A stretch of 64,000 nt of DNA from Acanthococcus lagerstroemiae (lineage: Eukaryota > Arthropoda > Insecta > Hemiptera > Eriococcidae), in NCBI GenBank assembly GCA_031841125.1, contig CM063107.1, positions 66,351,814-66,415,813 on the forward strand, read 5' to 3'. Of the stretch, positions 1-12,506 are shown piece after piece (within the stretch, counting starts at the first letter, position 1; every line of letters begins with the position of its first letter). Under the pieces are notes generated by a model. The model worked only from the letters and a program-made list of their open reading frames with translations. It was not told the DNA's origin and did no database searches. Made by a program: the position numbers and the translations under genes.

Positions 1-347
1 TCATATTCGGAGGCGAAAACGAAACTCTAAAGGTATATCTTTGCAGGGCGGCTTTTTCGCCTCTGTAAGTTTCTTATTATGTTATTCTTGAACCTCTTCC
101 TCAGACTAAAAAAACTCATGTCCATTCCAAACTGTGTTATTTACAATGTCTTAGAGATGGTAAACCTGTGACCCTCTCAATCTTGATCATCATGTTCTCG
201 CGGGTATATGATAATATCTTTGCAGGACGGCTTTTTCGCCTCTTTTTCATACATAAAGCGACGTTTTCACCTCATATACGGAGGCGAAAACGAAATTCTA
301 AAGGTATATCTTTGCAGGACGGCCTTTTCTCCTCTGTTTCATATACA

Positions 348-683
348 GGGTTAGTTGGTTTTCCCTCTGCCATAGGAAAACTCCGTCAGGCTGAACGAAG
401 TATGACTCAATGTGTTATCTACCAAAATGTACAGAACACTCTGTTATTGGTTAGGCGCGCTACATGCTATTTGTGAATAGCAACGAAACTGATAACAGAT
501 CTTCATTGTAACGGAGTTCAGGGTTAGTCAGTTTTCCTTCCGCCATAGGAAAACTCCGTTACGCTGAACAAAGTATGACTCAATGTGTTATCTACCAAAA
601 TGTACAGTACGCTCTGTTATCAATTAGGCGCGCTACACGCTATTTGTGAATAGCGACGAACCCGATAACAGATCTTCATTATT
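348..683 (+). repeat. Two tandem copies of a ~173-bp unit
   Basis: The unit begins GGGTTAGT at 348 and again at 521. It runs through CCATAGGAAAACTCCGT, AGTATGACTCAATGTGTT and GATAACAGATCTTCATT with only scattered differences. Inside each unit TTTTCC and GGAAAA arms surround CATA, a small palindrome. Just left, a second short repeat (GGCGAAAACGAAA to CGCCTCT) occurs at about 11-64 and 282-336. The array may continue beyond the left edge. Confidence 0.85.
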
Positions 684-1000
684 TATTTATTTATTTATTG
701 ATAATTAGCCCTCCACAACAGCCTGATGGCCAATTACAGTGGGGGGCATATACAAAAAGTTCTTAATACATATAGCTAAATATAAAGAAAGAAAAAAGAA
801 AAGAAAAGAAAGGAATGGAAAGAAAAGAAAAAGTAACTAAAGAAAAAGAAAGAGGAAAAAGACAACTGAAAGAGAAAAAGAATAAAAAAGAATAATAATA
901 AAAATAAATAAAAATAAATTAATTAATTAAAAAAAATAAATAAAAAATAATAATAATAATGAAAAATAAAAAAATAATGAAAAAATAAGACATCTATTTT
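655..1000 (-). repeat. A-rich tract with (AAAT)n, possible LINE/SINE 3' tail
   Basis: Plus strand reads (TTTA)n at 680-700, then a ~60-bp non-simple stretch (CCCTCCACAACAGCCTGATG), then about 200 bp of A/G-rich simple sequence. On the minus strand the (TTTA)n reads as an (AAAT)n tail after that stretch, which would fit the 3' end of a truncated retroposon. No coding remnant was seen, so the assignment is tentative. Confidence 0.35.
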
Positions 1001-1471
1001 TCGAATCGCCAGTCATTCCCCCGTGTCCCTACCCCATCCACCCGCCATAACGGAGTTTTCCCATGGCTGGAAGAAAAATAAATTTCCATGAAAATTTCTA
1101 CCACTGAATTGGCGTCGGGGACCTCACGACTGCCGTTCTTGTGCTCATTTTCGCCTATTCATGGAAATGGAGAGAAGGTGCACCTCACGGCTGTCGCTCT
1201 TGTGAAGACTCATAACGTATGTATATTGAACGGCTTTTTTTCAGTTTTCAGTTTTGTACTTTTATTGCATTTCAACTTTACAAAGTGAACAGTGTTATTG
1301 ACAATGCCGCGAATCATAAGATTTGATCTTTCACAACAAAGCTGTAATGCAATTAGACTTCACAATATTGTGAAACAATGCGACCAATTTTCAAAATTTT
1401 GGGATTCATGTTGTTTCTGAACTATGTGGTTCAATTGTAGATGGGAGACTTAAAAATGGGTAGGATACATG

Positions 1472-1918
1472 TATGGCATTCGTCAATACTGAAAAAGCTC
1501 TTGACAATGTTAAATGGGATAAAATGTTTGATATTCTGAAAATAATAGGGATAAAGAAGAAAGTCGAGTTATTTTAAACTTATATAAGGGACAGAAAGCT
1601 ACAAGAATAGAAGGGGAGAAAGGGGAGGCAAATATGAAAAAAAGTGTAAGGCACTGGTGCTCCTTATCTCTAGTATTATTTAATTTGTATATAGAGTGGG
1701 CTACAAAAGAAATGAAAGAAAAATTTGTAACAGGTGTAACTATGCATGGAGAGTGAGTAAAGATGTAAAGATGCTCAGGTTTGTAGATGATATTGTCCTA
1801 TTGACTGAAAGAAGTACTGATTTGGAAAATACATATTTTAAATGGAATAGAAGAGATTTTGAATTAGAATATTGTATGAAAATGTTTTTAAAAAATGAAA
1901 AATTGAGGATGTAAGCGA
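1472..1918 (+). pseudogene. Non-LTR retrotransposon reverse transcriptase fragment
   Basis: Conceptual translation across frames gives MAFVNTEKALDNVKWDKMFD (RT block with the AFD-like motif), then VRHWCSLSLVLFNLYIEWATK (cognate of the GxPLSPxLFN block). MLRFVDDIVLLTE follows, where FVDD stands for the catalytic F/YADD box, and then YCMKM. Frameshifts and the GVRQGC-to-VRHWC change show decay. It is flanked by no intact EN or 3' end, so it is a scrap of a LINE. Confidence 0.85.
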
Positions 1919-4900
1919 ATTTTGCTATATCAAGAGTGAAGTAACGAAAGTGGAAGGTGTAAAAGGGATATTAGTAGTAGAATAGCACAAGCTACATTTA
2001 TCCCTCGAAATTGGAGAGTGATGGTATCGAACTTACTTAAACCAACTAGCTGACCCGGTATATGTTTTAAAAATCAACAATAAACAAAAAACGTTTCGAT
2101 ATTTCAATTTTATTAACCAGGAAAAATGGCTGGTGAACGTTCCCCCTCTCTACTAGATCATTTCTAATAACCAGGAAGGGGGTTAGTAGGTTTCTAGAGG
2201 TCAGTGAGTAGATAAATTCCTTACCGCACGAATACAAAATATTATAAGTTAGTAGCACTTCAAAAAAAAAAAAAAAACTTTCGGCGACTTTTTTTTTTTA
2301 AATGGCTTTTTACAAAAACTCGCTCGGTCGTGGTCCACTAACATGCAAGGTCTATCACATACTGAAATTTGGTGGCGCTATCTACTGTAGTTCCAGAGAA
2401 AACTGCAGTTTGCCAACTTACACTCGCCTCACCAACTTGCCCTTTTTCCCCCTACTTATACATATTGGAGTAACTTTGAATCTCTGAGGTTGCACTTCCA
2501 TGATTTTTACAACAATACTACAGATTATGCACTACTAAATGAAAACCCCGTTACTGTGATAAGATATTCTTCCATTTTGGTCGATTTCAGTCAATCTGTT
2601 GCTGATGCGGTCTATTTGTTGAGCTGTTGAGAGAATAATATAATTCAGTATTATATTTTATTATAAGCTTTATTACACATAACTTTTGAACAACTTTTTG
2701 CTAGTTGTACTAAATTATAATCGTATCTTAATTTAAATTTTGACAAATTACCTAAAATTGAAGTTAGGAGATTTCTATAATACTAAAATCTATACTAACA
2801 TAGTCGAAGGGCCAGTCAATAATTGAGTTTGGAAATTCTTCAAAAATGCTACAAGTGAATGCGCTTGAAATCCGAAGTAGAAGTATAAAATGACTGGATA
2901 CGAATAATTATTTAATTATTTTGGGCATGACCCAAAAATTCTAATTTTAAAAATCTACATAACTGACTTGAAAACCCGAAGACTTGTATTTTAAATTTTT
3001 CCTCAAAAAATTTACGGATGGGTTAAACGCAGAAACATTGTTAATCGATAAATTTAGAAAATTCACTTCTGTTTATTACTCAGCTTTTTTCAGTTGGCCA
3101 ACTTCAAATTTCAGAAACGCAGCCCGGCACTTGCAATGCAGGCACTTTAATTTAACTTTTAGAAGGAACTAAATTACCATCAAGTGGCTTATAATTCAAC
3201 TAATCTAAAAAAAATTGAAGAAATACAGACTTATTGAAGTGTGCTAAAACTACAAAAGTGATCCTAGAATATTGTACAAGTATGTATGTATTTAGCCATT
3301 TAAAAATGCGAACTTGATAAACAAAAGAAAAAAATGGTACCTACTGGGCTTACAACAGTTTCGTGTAGCTGGCTGACAGTTTTTTATTCATTTAAATTTT
3401 AAGTTATGTTCAGTTTGAACGGCAAGATAAACCTCTTTGATCAGTGTTACAGTGTGCACTACTGGTAACAATCAAGAATTTCAGCGACAGTTTTCTAATT
3501 ACTTATACGTGCTGACAATTTAAACGCGACAAAGAGGATTTCTGATGTATTAAAATTATAAATGCTACCTCAGATATCCACAAATTTTTCAATTACTCTT
3601 TGTTAACTAACTAGTGTATGCGTTTTTTTTTTCTTCAAATCTACTTGTAGATCACAGCTGTTATTTTTGCTTTAAATTAAAAAGCAGGAAAGCTTTCCTT
3701 TTTTTTTTTAATTATTGTTTTAAACATTTTTCTGAACAGTTTGAGAAAAAAAATAAAGTTCTTATTGATCATAACAATAAGGTCTATGTACTTTTGTAAT
3801 TTATTTGGACTCTTAAACTTTGTAAAAAAGTAAAATCAGTTGTGATGTTTACTATTTTTTTAAAAATATTATTGATTTTTTTTTTAAACCCATAAATTAA
3901 ATATTCTGCTTAAAAAAAAAATTAAAATAACAACTTGTTTCCTTAAAACATATTAATTAATAAATTGGCTGAAACTTTTTTTTTTTTTTTTTCATTATCT
4001 GGTTGAAACTTGTAAACAATTTCGCTGTGAGCAAGCTACTCTGTTGTAAATCAAAAGTTGAAACGTGACAATTAAAAAATTATTATTTGAAACTTGGAAT
4101 TTATTGTAATTGATCTAATTTTATGGAGGAATAGGTTAGGGTTTGTCAAGGCTACCTGAATCGGTTGTCAGTGCCACATACGCATTCCTGTGCTATGGAG
4201 GAAAAAAAACTGTTTTGCCCAAAAAACTGAATATTAGCAATTAGAAGTGTTCTTTCAAGCTGACAACAGATCTAGGAAGTCTGAGCAACTCTAATTTATC
4301 CCTTCATGAGGTTAGATTACTTACAACAAATTCTAAATAATTTTTAATGATCATGCTTCAACAGTTAATTTACTCTTCCATTTACTGAACAGGGCTGCTT
4401 GTGCACAAGAAATAACTTGACAAGTAACAGTGTTTAAACTAACTTATAAAACTTTTCTTTAAATTAATTTATTAAAAGGTTGTTATTATTTTTGAAGTTT
4501 TTCATATATTTTGATATGTAGCAAAATATATACTTAATTGTATTGACAAAATATCGACAATATTTAAAAAAAATCAGTTGAAAAAATTGGTTTTTATGTA
4601 CTTTCTCTCAAAGTTTAAAAGTCAAAAAAAAATTATAAAAGTTCCTACACCTCCTAGGCCTTTCTATCTATTTATTTTTTTATTCGACGGGTGAACCAGG
4701 GTAAAAAAACTTGCCTCGAATTTTCTCTCTGCAGGTGATTGCCAAGAATTTGGGATACCCAAACCAACAATAAGGAACCGACCATGGAAATATTTTTCAT
4801 AATATGTATCAAAAACCGAAAATGCAAATGAAATAGAAATCAACTGAAGAAAAAAAGTCTTAAAAAATCGAGACCAGTTCACAAAATCTAAATTTGACCA

Positions 4901-7058
4901 TAAATAATAAGTTTAAAGCAAATTAGAGTTTCATCTTCCCTGAAAAAGTTTTTAGGTATAATATGTTTATTCTCAACGAATTTATTGAAAGAAATATTAG
5001 AACTGATCAAGCTAACTTCACACCTGTTCGCATTCAGTAATTTACTGTCAAATTATTAAGATTAGAGGTAGACTAAGTCGAGATTTGAACGGATCTAGTT
5101 GCATTCTCGCAGTAGTATCTTTTATTATTGACCAACCCTAAACAAATACAGTAAAAATTAACACTACAAGATCAAACGGTGAATTATGAAAACATTAGTC
5201 GTATTGGCGCACATAAGGTAACAATTATAATAGAAAGTTCAATTTTATAACAAAACCAAAACTCTCAACTAGAGATCAGAACTGCGCTTAAAATTCACAA
5301 AATTCACAAAAAAATTCGGTGGAATTTCAGAATGCTGACATAGCATGTACAACTTAAATAAATTTAAAAAAAAAAAAAAAGTAAAAACATTCTCCGATTT
5401 TTATGAAATTAAATAAAAATTTCTTTCGGTCCTTTGAACCATAAAATGATTGACCTCACCTTGTCTTATTTTTTATACATTATGGAACAGTGAACACACA
5501 AAATATTATTTACATGAGGAGGGAAACCACAAACATGGTTACATTACTAACACCTTGATAATGAATCTGGACGAAGTTACTTTTCATTATTTACACCATT
5601 CGTTAATTTTAAAATTCCTGCGACTATATTACGCAAATTAATACACACACTTATTAAGTAAAACTTACACGATAGCAAAATACTTAAAATTAAAGGTACA
5701 TAGAACTAAAACGAAAACAAAAAGTTTTAATAACTAAGTGCTTTTAAAATAATCAGTGCTTGTTCGCTACGTTGTTTCCAAACTCTTCTAACTTGGAATT
5801 CAGAAATCTAAAAAGGAGAAAAAAACGAATTCGTTTAGTATGATGAAATTTGAGTTATATGTAAACTAATTCATTGAAAACAGTGGTAGAAAAGTACAAG
5901 GTAAGACACACAGTATGTACTTGTTACAAAGAATTAGAACTTGCAGAATACTTCCATGAATTACAAGAACAAAATTAGGACAGATGTTGTAGAAATAAAG
6001 TTAAGCTTACAGACTTGTATTAGTTTTTAGAAATACGTGTTTATATTAGCTTATTGTTACACTTATTGTTAGTAAAACATGAGTTACATTGAAATTAAAT
6101 TTGATTCGAGAATCAAGACCATCAAGGAGACATAACGCTTTTATCCATACTTCCAAGTACTTCTTGGAGCTATTCAGGGATATAATCTATACAACTGTAG
6201 GGAAAAGCACTTGGGAGTAGATGGGATCCTAATGTTTTCACAATTGAAAAGTTAATTTTGGTATGCAGAAACGTTTATAGGTAAACAAAAAGAAAAAAAA
6301 AAAAAAAAAGCTTCACACTATTTGAAATATTGCCAACTGAGGATCCAATTCTGTTAAGTGAGGATCGATCTGATAAACTGATCAAAATTATTCATGCAGG
6401 TAGCTTTTTGTCCCACCCTCTCTTTAATACATCCCTGGCTATACCGAACTATACATTTACAGTTTCTCTCTTTCTTTATCCTTCTTCCTTTATATTATTA
6501 GATTTATTACATGCAAAAAAGATTGGTTACAATAATATAACTACAGCAAACAGAATGTTAAAGCGGAGAAAAATAAAATAAGCATTTCATAATGGTTATA
6601 TTTTCCCATCCATAAGACTATGCAACAAAAATATTTTTTATTATGTATTGTAATAAGTGATATTTATGCACTTTCCAACGCTGAACACAATATTCTTGCT
6701 GATTTTCCTGTATCACATCAAAATTTTGAGATCTAAACGTCTTCTAAACTCGTAAAATTTCTTTCAAAATTATACTGTTTGCGTTTGTTCAGGCGACACC
6801 ATGTTGATTCCAAATTAATGTGGTAAAAATGAAAACTTTCACAGTGAAATATTTCACGAAATCAAATTTATCGTAAAATATTCCGTGAAAATAAATTTTA
6901 GGATGAAATTTTGAAATGTATTCATCATTTTAATTGTCATAACTGATAAGAATCGTTAATTAGCAAATAAATTTCACATTTGAAATTTATTTTAGAATAT
7001 TTCAATGAAAATCTCAAAAACATAAATTTTATGAAATTTAACAACACTATTCCTAATT

Positions 7059-7135
7059 GAGGAGTTATCTGTCAAAAGGGCGTCCGTTCCATAAGAATTA
7101 CATTGAACGGACGCCCTTTTGACAGATAACTCCTC
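7059..7135. mobile_element. 77-bp foldback element, copy 1
   Basis: Perfect inverted repeat: 31-bp arms (GAGGAGTTATC, TGTCAAAAGGGC, then GTCCGTTC) around a 15-bp loop, flanked by the direct duplication AATT (7055-7058 and 7136-7139). The outer 23 bp of each arm recur in the copy at 16827-16903, which is also exactly 77 bp and has 4-bp flanking duplications. The inner 8 bp of stem do not recur. Far too short to code for anything, so it is non-autonomous. Confidence 0.85.
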
Positions 7136-7849
7136 AATTGATAATCCCATCAACCAGTGTGACCACTGCACCAGTTTCGGGAGCTCTTTTTTCAAAAATG
7201 ATAATTATGTTCGTTCCAGGCCATTCCAGTAATTTAGATCATAAAAACTACACGTGCTGGAGGAAAACGACCAGAAATGTTGTGTTCGGTGTTTAAAAAT
7301 ACCCTATAGTTACTTCAAACGCATAATATATGATTTTTTGAAAATTTTGTTGCATAGTGTAATAGTAGGCACATACATAATGTTAGGAATGTATTACACT
7401 GGTTAGAAAAAAATGTGATACAGACGAGCTCGCTACGTTCTTCTCGACGTTCCTCATAATGGAATAGAAATTAATTAAATCAAATTCATGACATAGAAAA
7501 TTTGACTAAATTAATTTCTGATCCTCTAGAGGCATTCTTGTTTTCATACGTGATTGGTGTCCAAAATCGGGTTCTCTTCTTCAGAATTCGCTTATGGAAA
7601 CGGACATTCCCATGCACACGAGGTTAAAGTGAAGCTAAATGCTATACTACCTACCAAATCAATGCATTTCCATGTACATTCTATTTATTAATTTCTTCAG
7701 CTGAGCACACATGTTAAAATTAAGTGTATATTAATAGAAAAGTACCTACAATACATGCTTAATTACTTTTTTGTTTGTTATCTTTGTAAAGTCAATGTCT
7801 ACAACTGATATTTTGATAACCAGAAATTGTTTTAATTTAGTAAGGTTAA

Positions 7850-7855
7850 TTTATT
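7850..7855 (-). promoter_or_regulatory. Candidate polyadenylation signal
   Basis: AATAAA on the minus strand, 77 bp past the stop codon of the Pax3/7-class gene. A second AATAAA lies at 7689-7684. Either could end the transcript; such hexamers are also common by chance in this AT-rich flank. Confidence 0.3.
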
Positions 7856-7931
7856 ATTTTGAGTTATTTTGTTAACTAACCTGCAATTTTAACATACAGG
7901 TCATCGAACCAACATTATCCAACTTGTTACT

Positions 7932-8191
7932 TCAGTACCAGTAAAATGGTTGTGCATGCGATCGAGGTTGCGGAGCGGACATGAATCCGGAGGAACTATG
8001 GTGATGGTAACCTGATGAAGGACTGAGCGGATTAAGGGTGGTCGTTATCAAAGTCGGCGGAGGAGAGCAACTACGAGGTATGTGCATTTGGTGGTGGTTG
8101 GAAGATATAGTACTACCAATTGTGGCCCAGGTAGCTCCACTGTTCGAATTATTCAAAGATATGAGCTCTGTCGACCCAGCACTTTGTGTAT
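7932..8191 (-). CDS. Pax3/7: Pax3/7-class gene, terminal coding exon with stop
   Basis: Terminal coding exon, 260 bp: 2 bases completing an Asp codon, then 85 codons and a TGA stop at 7934-7932. It encodes DTQSAGSTELISLNNSNSGA, then a His-rich and Pro-rich end with HHQMHIPRSCSPPP, GYHHHSSSGFM and the C terminus AQPFYWY. The acceptor TTTTGTTCCAG ends at 8192. The aromatic FYWY end is distinctive but matches no motif I know. The plus-strand open frame over the same bases (8038-8238) is a shadow. Summed over all six exons the window encodes about 398 residues in one frame with no internal stop, which strongly supports the model. Confidence 0.92.
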
Positions 8192-8269
8192 CTGGAACAA
8201 AAGTACGAAGTTATAACAAATTCCACTCTCTTCGTTAAGATATTGATTTGATGGCTGAACTTGACTAAC

Positions 8270-8447
8270 CAGATGGGGCCATGAGAGCTAAACTCGTCGG
8301 GGTTGAAGCCGTCACCGGTGATAACTGATGTGGTACCAGCATACTGTTAGGACTTATAGGGTAGGCGTTGGTTGAAGTACTCAGAACTGTATTAGGAGAA
8401 ACACTGCCTAGATGATTGCCTAGGTTATTGGAACTCATATTAACCAT
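8270..8447 (-). CDS. Pax3/7: Pax3/7-class gene, tail exon
   Basis: Internal exon, 178 bp: 59 codons plus one base. It starts exactly at an ATG (MVNMSSNNLGNHLGSVSPNT), but that Met is internal because the acceptor TTCCATTACAG ends at 8448 and the previous exon closes in phase 0. The rest is rich in Ser, Pro, Thr and Asn (NAYPISPNSMLVPHQLSP, TASTPTSLALMAPS). The donor GTTAGT starts at 8269, leaving a G that forms an Asp codon with the next exon. The following intron is 78 bp. Unspliced reading hits a TAG within a few bases, so splicing is required. Confidence 0.9.
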
Positions 8448-8850
8448 CTGTAATGGAAGAAAATGCATTAGTCATTTAATTGCAAGTTGCGCTACCTTAT
8501 AAGCTGTTGGAAGAATACAGGTATCATGGTGCGTGTACAGAAAATCAAAATTAAGAATTCATAAATCGAGATGAGATCACGCAATGTTGAATGTGATTAA
8601 AGATGCTTACCGAATTTTCAAATTCCAGGACTGAACAGACATGAAAACATATTTTACAAATTTAGAGCTAACTGCATAGATCATGATGTTGTACTTTTAG
8701 CTTTGCTGCCAACGCACAAATTTGATAACTGGTACATACTCGTAATAGCAATAGAGGAATAATTTTTCTTGTGAGGTAGGGCAGGCAGATGCGCCACATA
8801 ATCACACTATCCATGAATCAGTTAGTCAGTCTGCTAGACAACCAGGTAGA

Positions 8851-9133
8851 CAGGGACGTACCGAAGAGTTTTTCTTGGAGGGGGTAAAAATTATGAAAGT
8901 CCCAACTGACTCAACTCAAAATTTTCAAGTATCAAAGCAAAAGAAGGAAAATCTTTTAATTTGTCGGATTTTTCCTACTTCTCAACTCAGTTCCCAAGTA
9001 TCAAAGCAAAACAAAAAAAAAACCTTTTGACTTGTTGGATTTTCCCAACTCCGCCTGACTGAAATGGTAAATTTTTCCCAACTGCTGAGTAAAGAATTCC
9101 TACGGGGGGGGGGGGGGGATTGGTACGTCCCTG
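8851..9133. mobile_element. hAT-like MITE, family 1 (CAGGGACGTACC), copy 1
   Basis: Ends CAGGGACGTACCGA and GGTACGTCCCTG form short terminal inverted repeats. The interior is a ~70-bp repeat of AACTGACTCAACTCAAAATT, CAAGTATCAAAGCAAAA and CTTGTTGGATTTT, ending in a poly-G tract. Four further copies lie at 34110, 41570, 45304 and 60726, with 8-bp flanking duplications typical of hAT elements. This copy has no clear duplication of its own. Confidence 0.8.
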
Positions 9134-10233
9134 GTTGTTGATATCTGGCGTATGTTGGTCGTCAGCCAACAGTCAGATAATCAGTTTGCCAATAATTTGT
9201 CCCCCTGTGTTTTATCTTTTTATCTCTATAGTCTCTCTTGTCCGTTTACATAACCATCATCTTTTCCTTTTCCTGTACTAAAATGAGCTTTTTATGTAGG
9301 TGTGTATTTCAAAGTAGGAGACATTCATACTTCCACTGGTAAAGTAGAATGAATGAATTCAAGATTTATCCAACTGCAACGTTGTGATAAGTCACCTCTT
9401 TATATGTACCTTCTATTATAACAATCAGGTTTCATTTTTTTCTGTGAAATTTAGATTTTGGCATCTACATTAGACCATGTAAGCCGCTGATATGTGACCT
9501 GCATCGAGAAAAAGTGGTTAGTGAGCAAAATATTCGATTTTGAGATTTTACTCGATTTATATGTATGTACTAATTAAGACCCGCTCTTTCACGTGGTGTA
9601 GTCGAAAAAAATTTAAAAAAAAATTATTTAGGCTTGTACAAGCCATCATAGTTGATTGCTCCGATCCAAAGATATTCGCACTCAAAATCTGTTTTCGTTC
9701 TCCTGGGAAATTTGTGTTTTGCTTACTCACCGGATTTTCTCGATGCAGAGGTCACATTAAAAATCTGGCCTCTCCCTGCCTCTTCCTCCCACGTCATCAG
9801 TGAAGAAAAAACAGTGTGAGACATAGTAAATTGACAGTCGAACAAATAATGAAACTCACAGCCAGGCTGCTAGGCAAATATTATATCATCCAAACAAATG
9901 TACGAGTAGACACCTCAAATCTGTTACTTCTCGATACGACGTTCTGATCGAATTTGATAAAGAATTCGATACAGAAGTCGAGTTACCAACCGCTATCCAA
10001 AAGTCAGTTTCGGCACGGTAACTCGATTTCGGTAGCAAATTCTGTCACATTTGACCACAATGTTGGGTTAAAAAGTGGTGGATTTTGAATGGCGAAAAGA
10101 GAAAAAAAGAAAAAAAGGATCGACTGTGTTTTAATAGAAGACTGACAAGAAACATGGCTCAAAGCTTCTAATTGATGAGGCTCCCTAATCAACATTAAAA
10201 AATAAGAAAATTGTCCACTGAAGTTGTTGAAAA

Positions 10234-10375
10234 CAGTGCCGTATCCAGGAATATGACGAGGGGGGTGACCTAACATATGGGGTTCTGAGATTCACATTTT
10301 CCTGAATTTTTAAGCGCACGACCGTACCCAAGGGGAGGGGGTCAGACCCCTAACCATCTCTTGTATACGGCCCTG
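10234..10375. mobile_element. hAT-like MITE (CAGTGCCGTATCCAG)
   Basis: A 142-bp element bounded by CAGTGCCGTAT and ATACGGCCCTG. It has an exact 8-bp target duplication GTTGAAAA at 10226-10233 and 10376-10383. The interior is G- and C-tract rich and has no coding capacity. Confidence 0.85.
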
Positions 10376-11054
10376 GTTGAAAACCGCTGATATTTTTTCA
10401 TTCACTGTTTCTCTTGTTTTCTTCTTTGAGATGAAACAAAAAAAAAAGAGAAGAAACACCCTGTAGTAAGTGAATGGCAGTGAGTCAATCCCCCGGGGGT
10501 AGGGGTAAATTACTTAATTCCTATACATATACTTTCCAAATTTTCCAAATTTTCCTTACCAGTATTACTTCTTGAATACGTCACTCACTAATCAAATCAG
10601 AGCCGGTGCATAATTTTGAAATGAGTCGAGTTTTAGCAATTCGGTTATTGTTTTGGAAATAGGTTTAGTTTATATAACTCGAGAATTATCGAACCCATTT
10701 TGAAAATTAGTTTAAATTTATGAACTCGCCGCTACAAGAGAGCCGAGAGTTGATGAGCTGTCAAATATTTTGAAACGCGGAGTTTGTAAAGAGTTTGAAC
10801 GCATTTTGTAAAAAGAGTTGGACCCAAATACCCATGTTTGCTAGTTAAGGAGCATGTTATAAGTTAATACTCATAAGCGCCGCCAAGAGGGCCAAATAAG
10901 GCATCATTCTTCCGTGAATCTTCAAATATTATTTCAGCAATAATCTTATATATTTTCTTTTGGAAAAAGGTCTTATTCCTCTGGAATGGTCTTGCTCCCA
11001 TCTGGGAGATAATACCTATTGAATATCATTATCAAGACACTCTGTTAAGGATGA

Positions 11055-12106
11055 AAACCTACATCAACAATAACCAACAATCCCTATATCGATTATTGTT
11101 GATGAAGTAATTCACAACCAGCAAGTGATATGACTCGAATAATTTCACGGTTCTGCTTCAAAACTGATACATCCGTAGCGCCACCGTCAAGTTACTCTGC
11201 TAATTTTATACTGCGTCAGATGGGATTTGGCCATATTTTTCGATTTTACTTGTGAAATATCTGTTGCTACAAACAAATGACGAAGGCTAATTTTGCAGAA
11301 CGCAGAATTTCACTTCAAACCTACATCAACAATAACCAACAATCCCTATATCGATTATTGTTGATGAAGTAATTCACAACCAGCAAGTGATATGACTCGA
11401 ATAATTTCACGGTTCTGCCTCAAAACTGATACATCCGTAGCGCCACCGTCAAGTTACTCTGCTAATTTTATACTGCGTCAGATGGGATTTGGCCATATTT
11501 TTCGATTTTACTTGTGAAATATCTGTTGCTACAAACAAATGACGAAGGCTAATTTTGCAGAACGCAGAATTTCACTTCAAACCTACATCAACAATAACCA
11601 ACAATCCCTATATCGATTATTGTTGATGAAGTAATTCACAACCAGCAAGTGATATGACTCGAATAATTTCACGGTTCTGCCTCAAAACTGATACATCCGT
11701 AGCGCCACCGTCAAGTTACTCTGCTAATTTTATACTGCGTCAGATGGGATTTGGCCATATTTTTCGATTTTACTTGTGAAATATCTGTTGCTACAAACAA
11801 AATAATGACGAAGGCTAATTTTGCAGAACGCAGAATTTCACTTCAAACCTACATCAACAATAACCAACAATCCCTATATCGATTATTGTTGATGAAGTAA
11901 TTCACAACCAGCAAGTGATATGACTCGAATAATTTCACGGTTCTGCCTCAAAACTGATACATCCGTAGCGCCACCGTCAAGTTACTCTGCTAATTTTATA
12001 CTGCGTCAGATGGGATTTGGCCATATTTTTCGATTTTACTTGTGAAATATCTGTTGCTACAAACAATTGACGAAGGCTAATTTTGCAGAACGCAGAATTT
12101 CACTTC
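11055..12106 (+). repeat. Tandem array, four near-identical 262-bp units
   Basis: Unit starts AAACCTACATCAACAATAAC at 11055, 11317, 11579 and 11845. Units are 262 bp; the third is 266 through a 4-bp insertion (AATA near 11801). Only a few substitutions separate them, for example CTGCTTC in unit 1 against CTGCCTC in the others. Each unit carries a 12-bp inverted repeat, CATCAACAATAA and TTATTGTTGATG, and three AACAAT/ATTGTT cores. No open frame runs through. The high identity means recent amplification or ongoing homogenisation inside the intron. Confidence 0.97.
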
Positions 12107-12479
12107 AGCTGAGTAAGTAGGTACATGATAAATGACAAAAATCGCTGTAGTTCTTGGGTTATTTGAAATCTACAAATATAATTTTTGAAAAATATATGGA
12201 AATAGACCAATGACAATGTTCAACGAAGTATTTTGTTCAAATAATAAAGTTATGTAATCGAAATATACCTATCGAAATTTATTCTTAAATCAGAAAGTTG
12301 TATTTACACATTATTGTCATTTAAGAAATCATATAAAACGGTGATAGCACAAGATACAAGAACTATTACAATTTTTTCGTTCATTGTATACTCATCGGAA
12401 GTGAAATTTTACGGTGAATAAATTTATAGCGCTTTTCATCGTTTCATAGAAATGAATATTTCTCCAGTAAAATCAAAGA

Positions 12480-12506
12480 ATATATAATATAATATAATAT
12501 AATATA
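12480..12506 (+). repeat. AATAT microsatellite
   Basis: About five tandem AATAT pentamers inside the 5.8-kb intron. Confidence 0.8.

Larger units (their letters stand above)
1..7931. other. 3' flank of the Pax3/7-class gene, no host gene seen
   Basis: AT-rich, with long A and T runs and many stops in all frames. It contains the left-edge tandem duplication, an A-rich tract at about 660-1000, a LINE reverse-transcriptase scrap at 1472-1918, and a 77-bp foldback element at 7059. The stretch 2000-7050 shows nothing I can name; its short open frames (60-80 codons) have no recognisable domain or splice context. The first few hundred bases next to 7931 are probably 3' UTR. Confidence 0.6.

Noticed and set aside
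8038..8238. Plus-strand open frame over the last Pax3/7 exon
   Set aside because: Shadow of the coding exon on the opposite strand.
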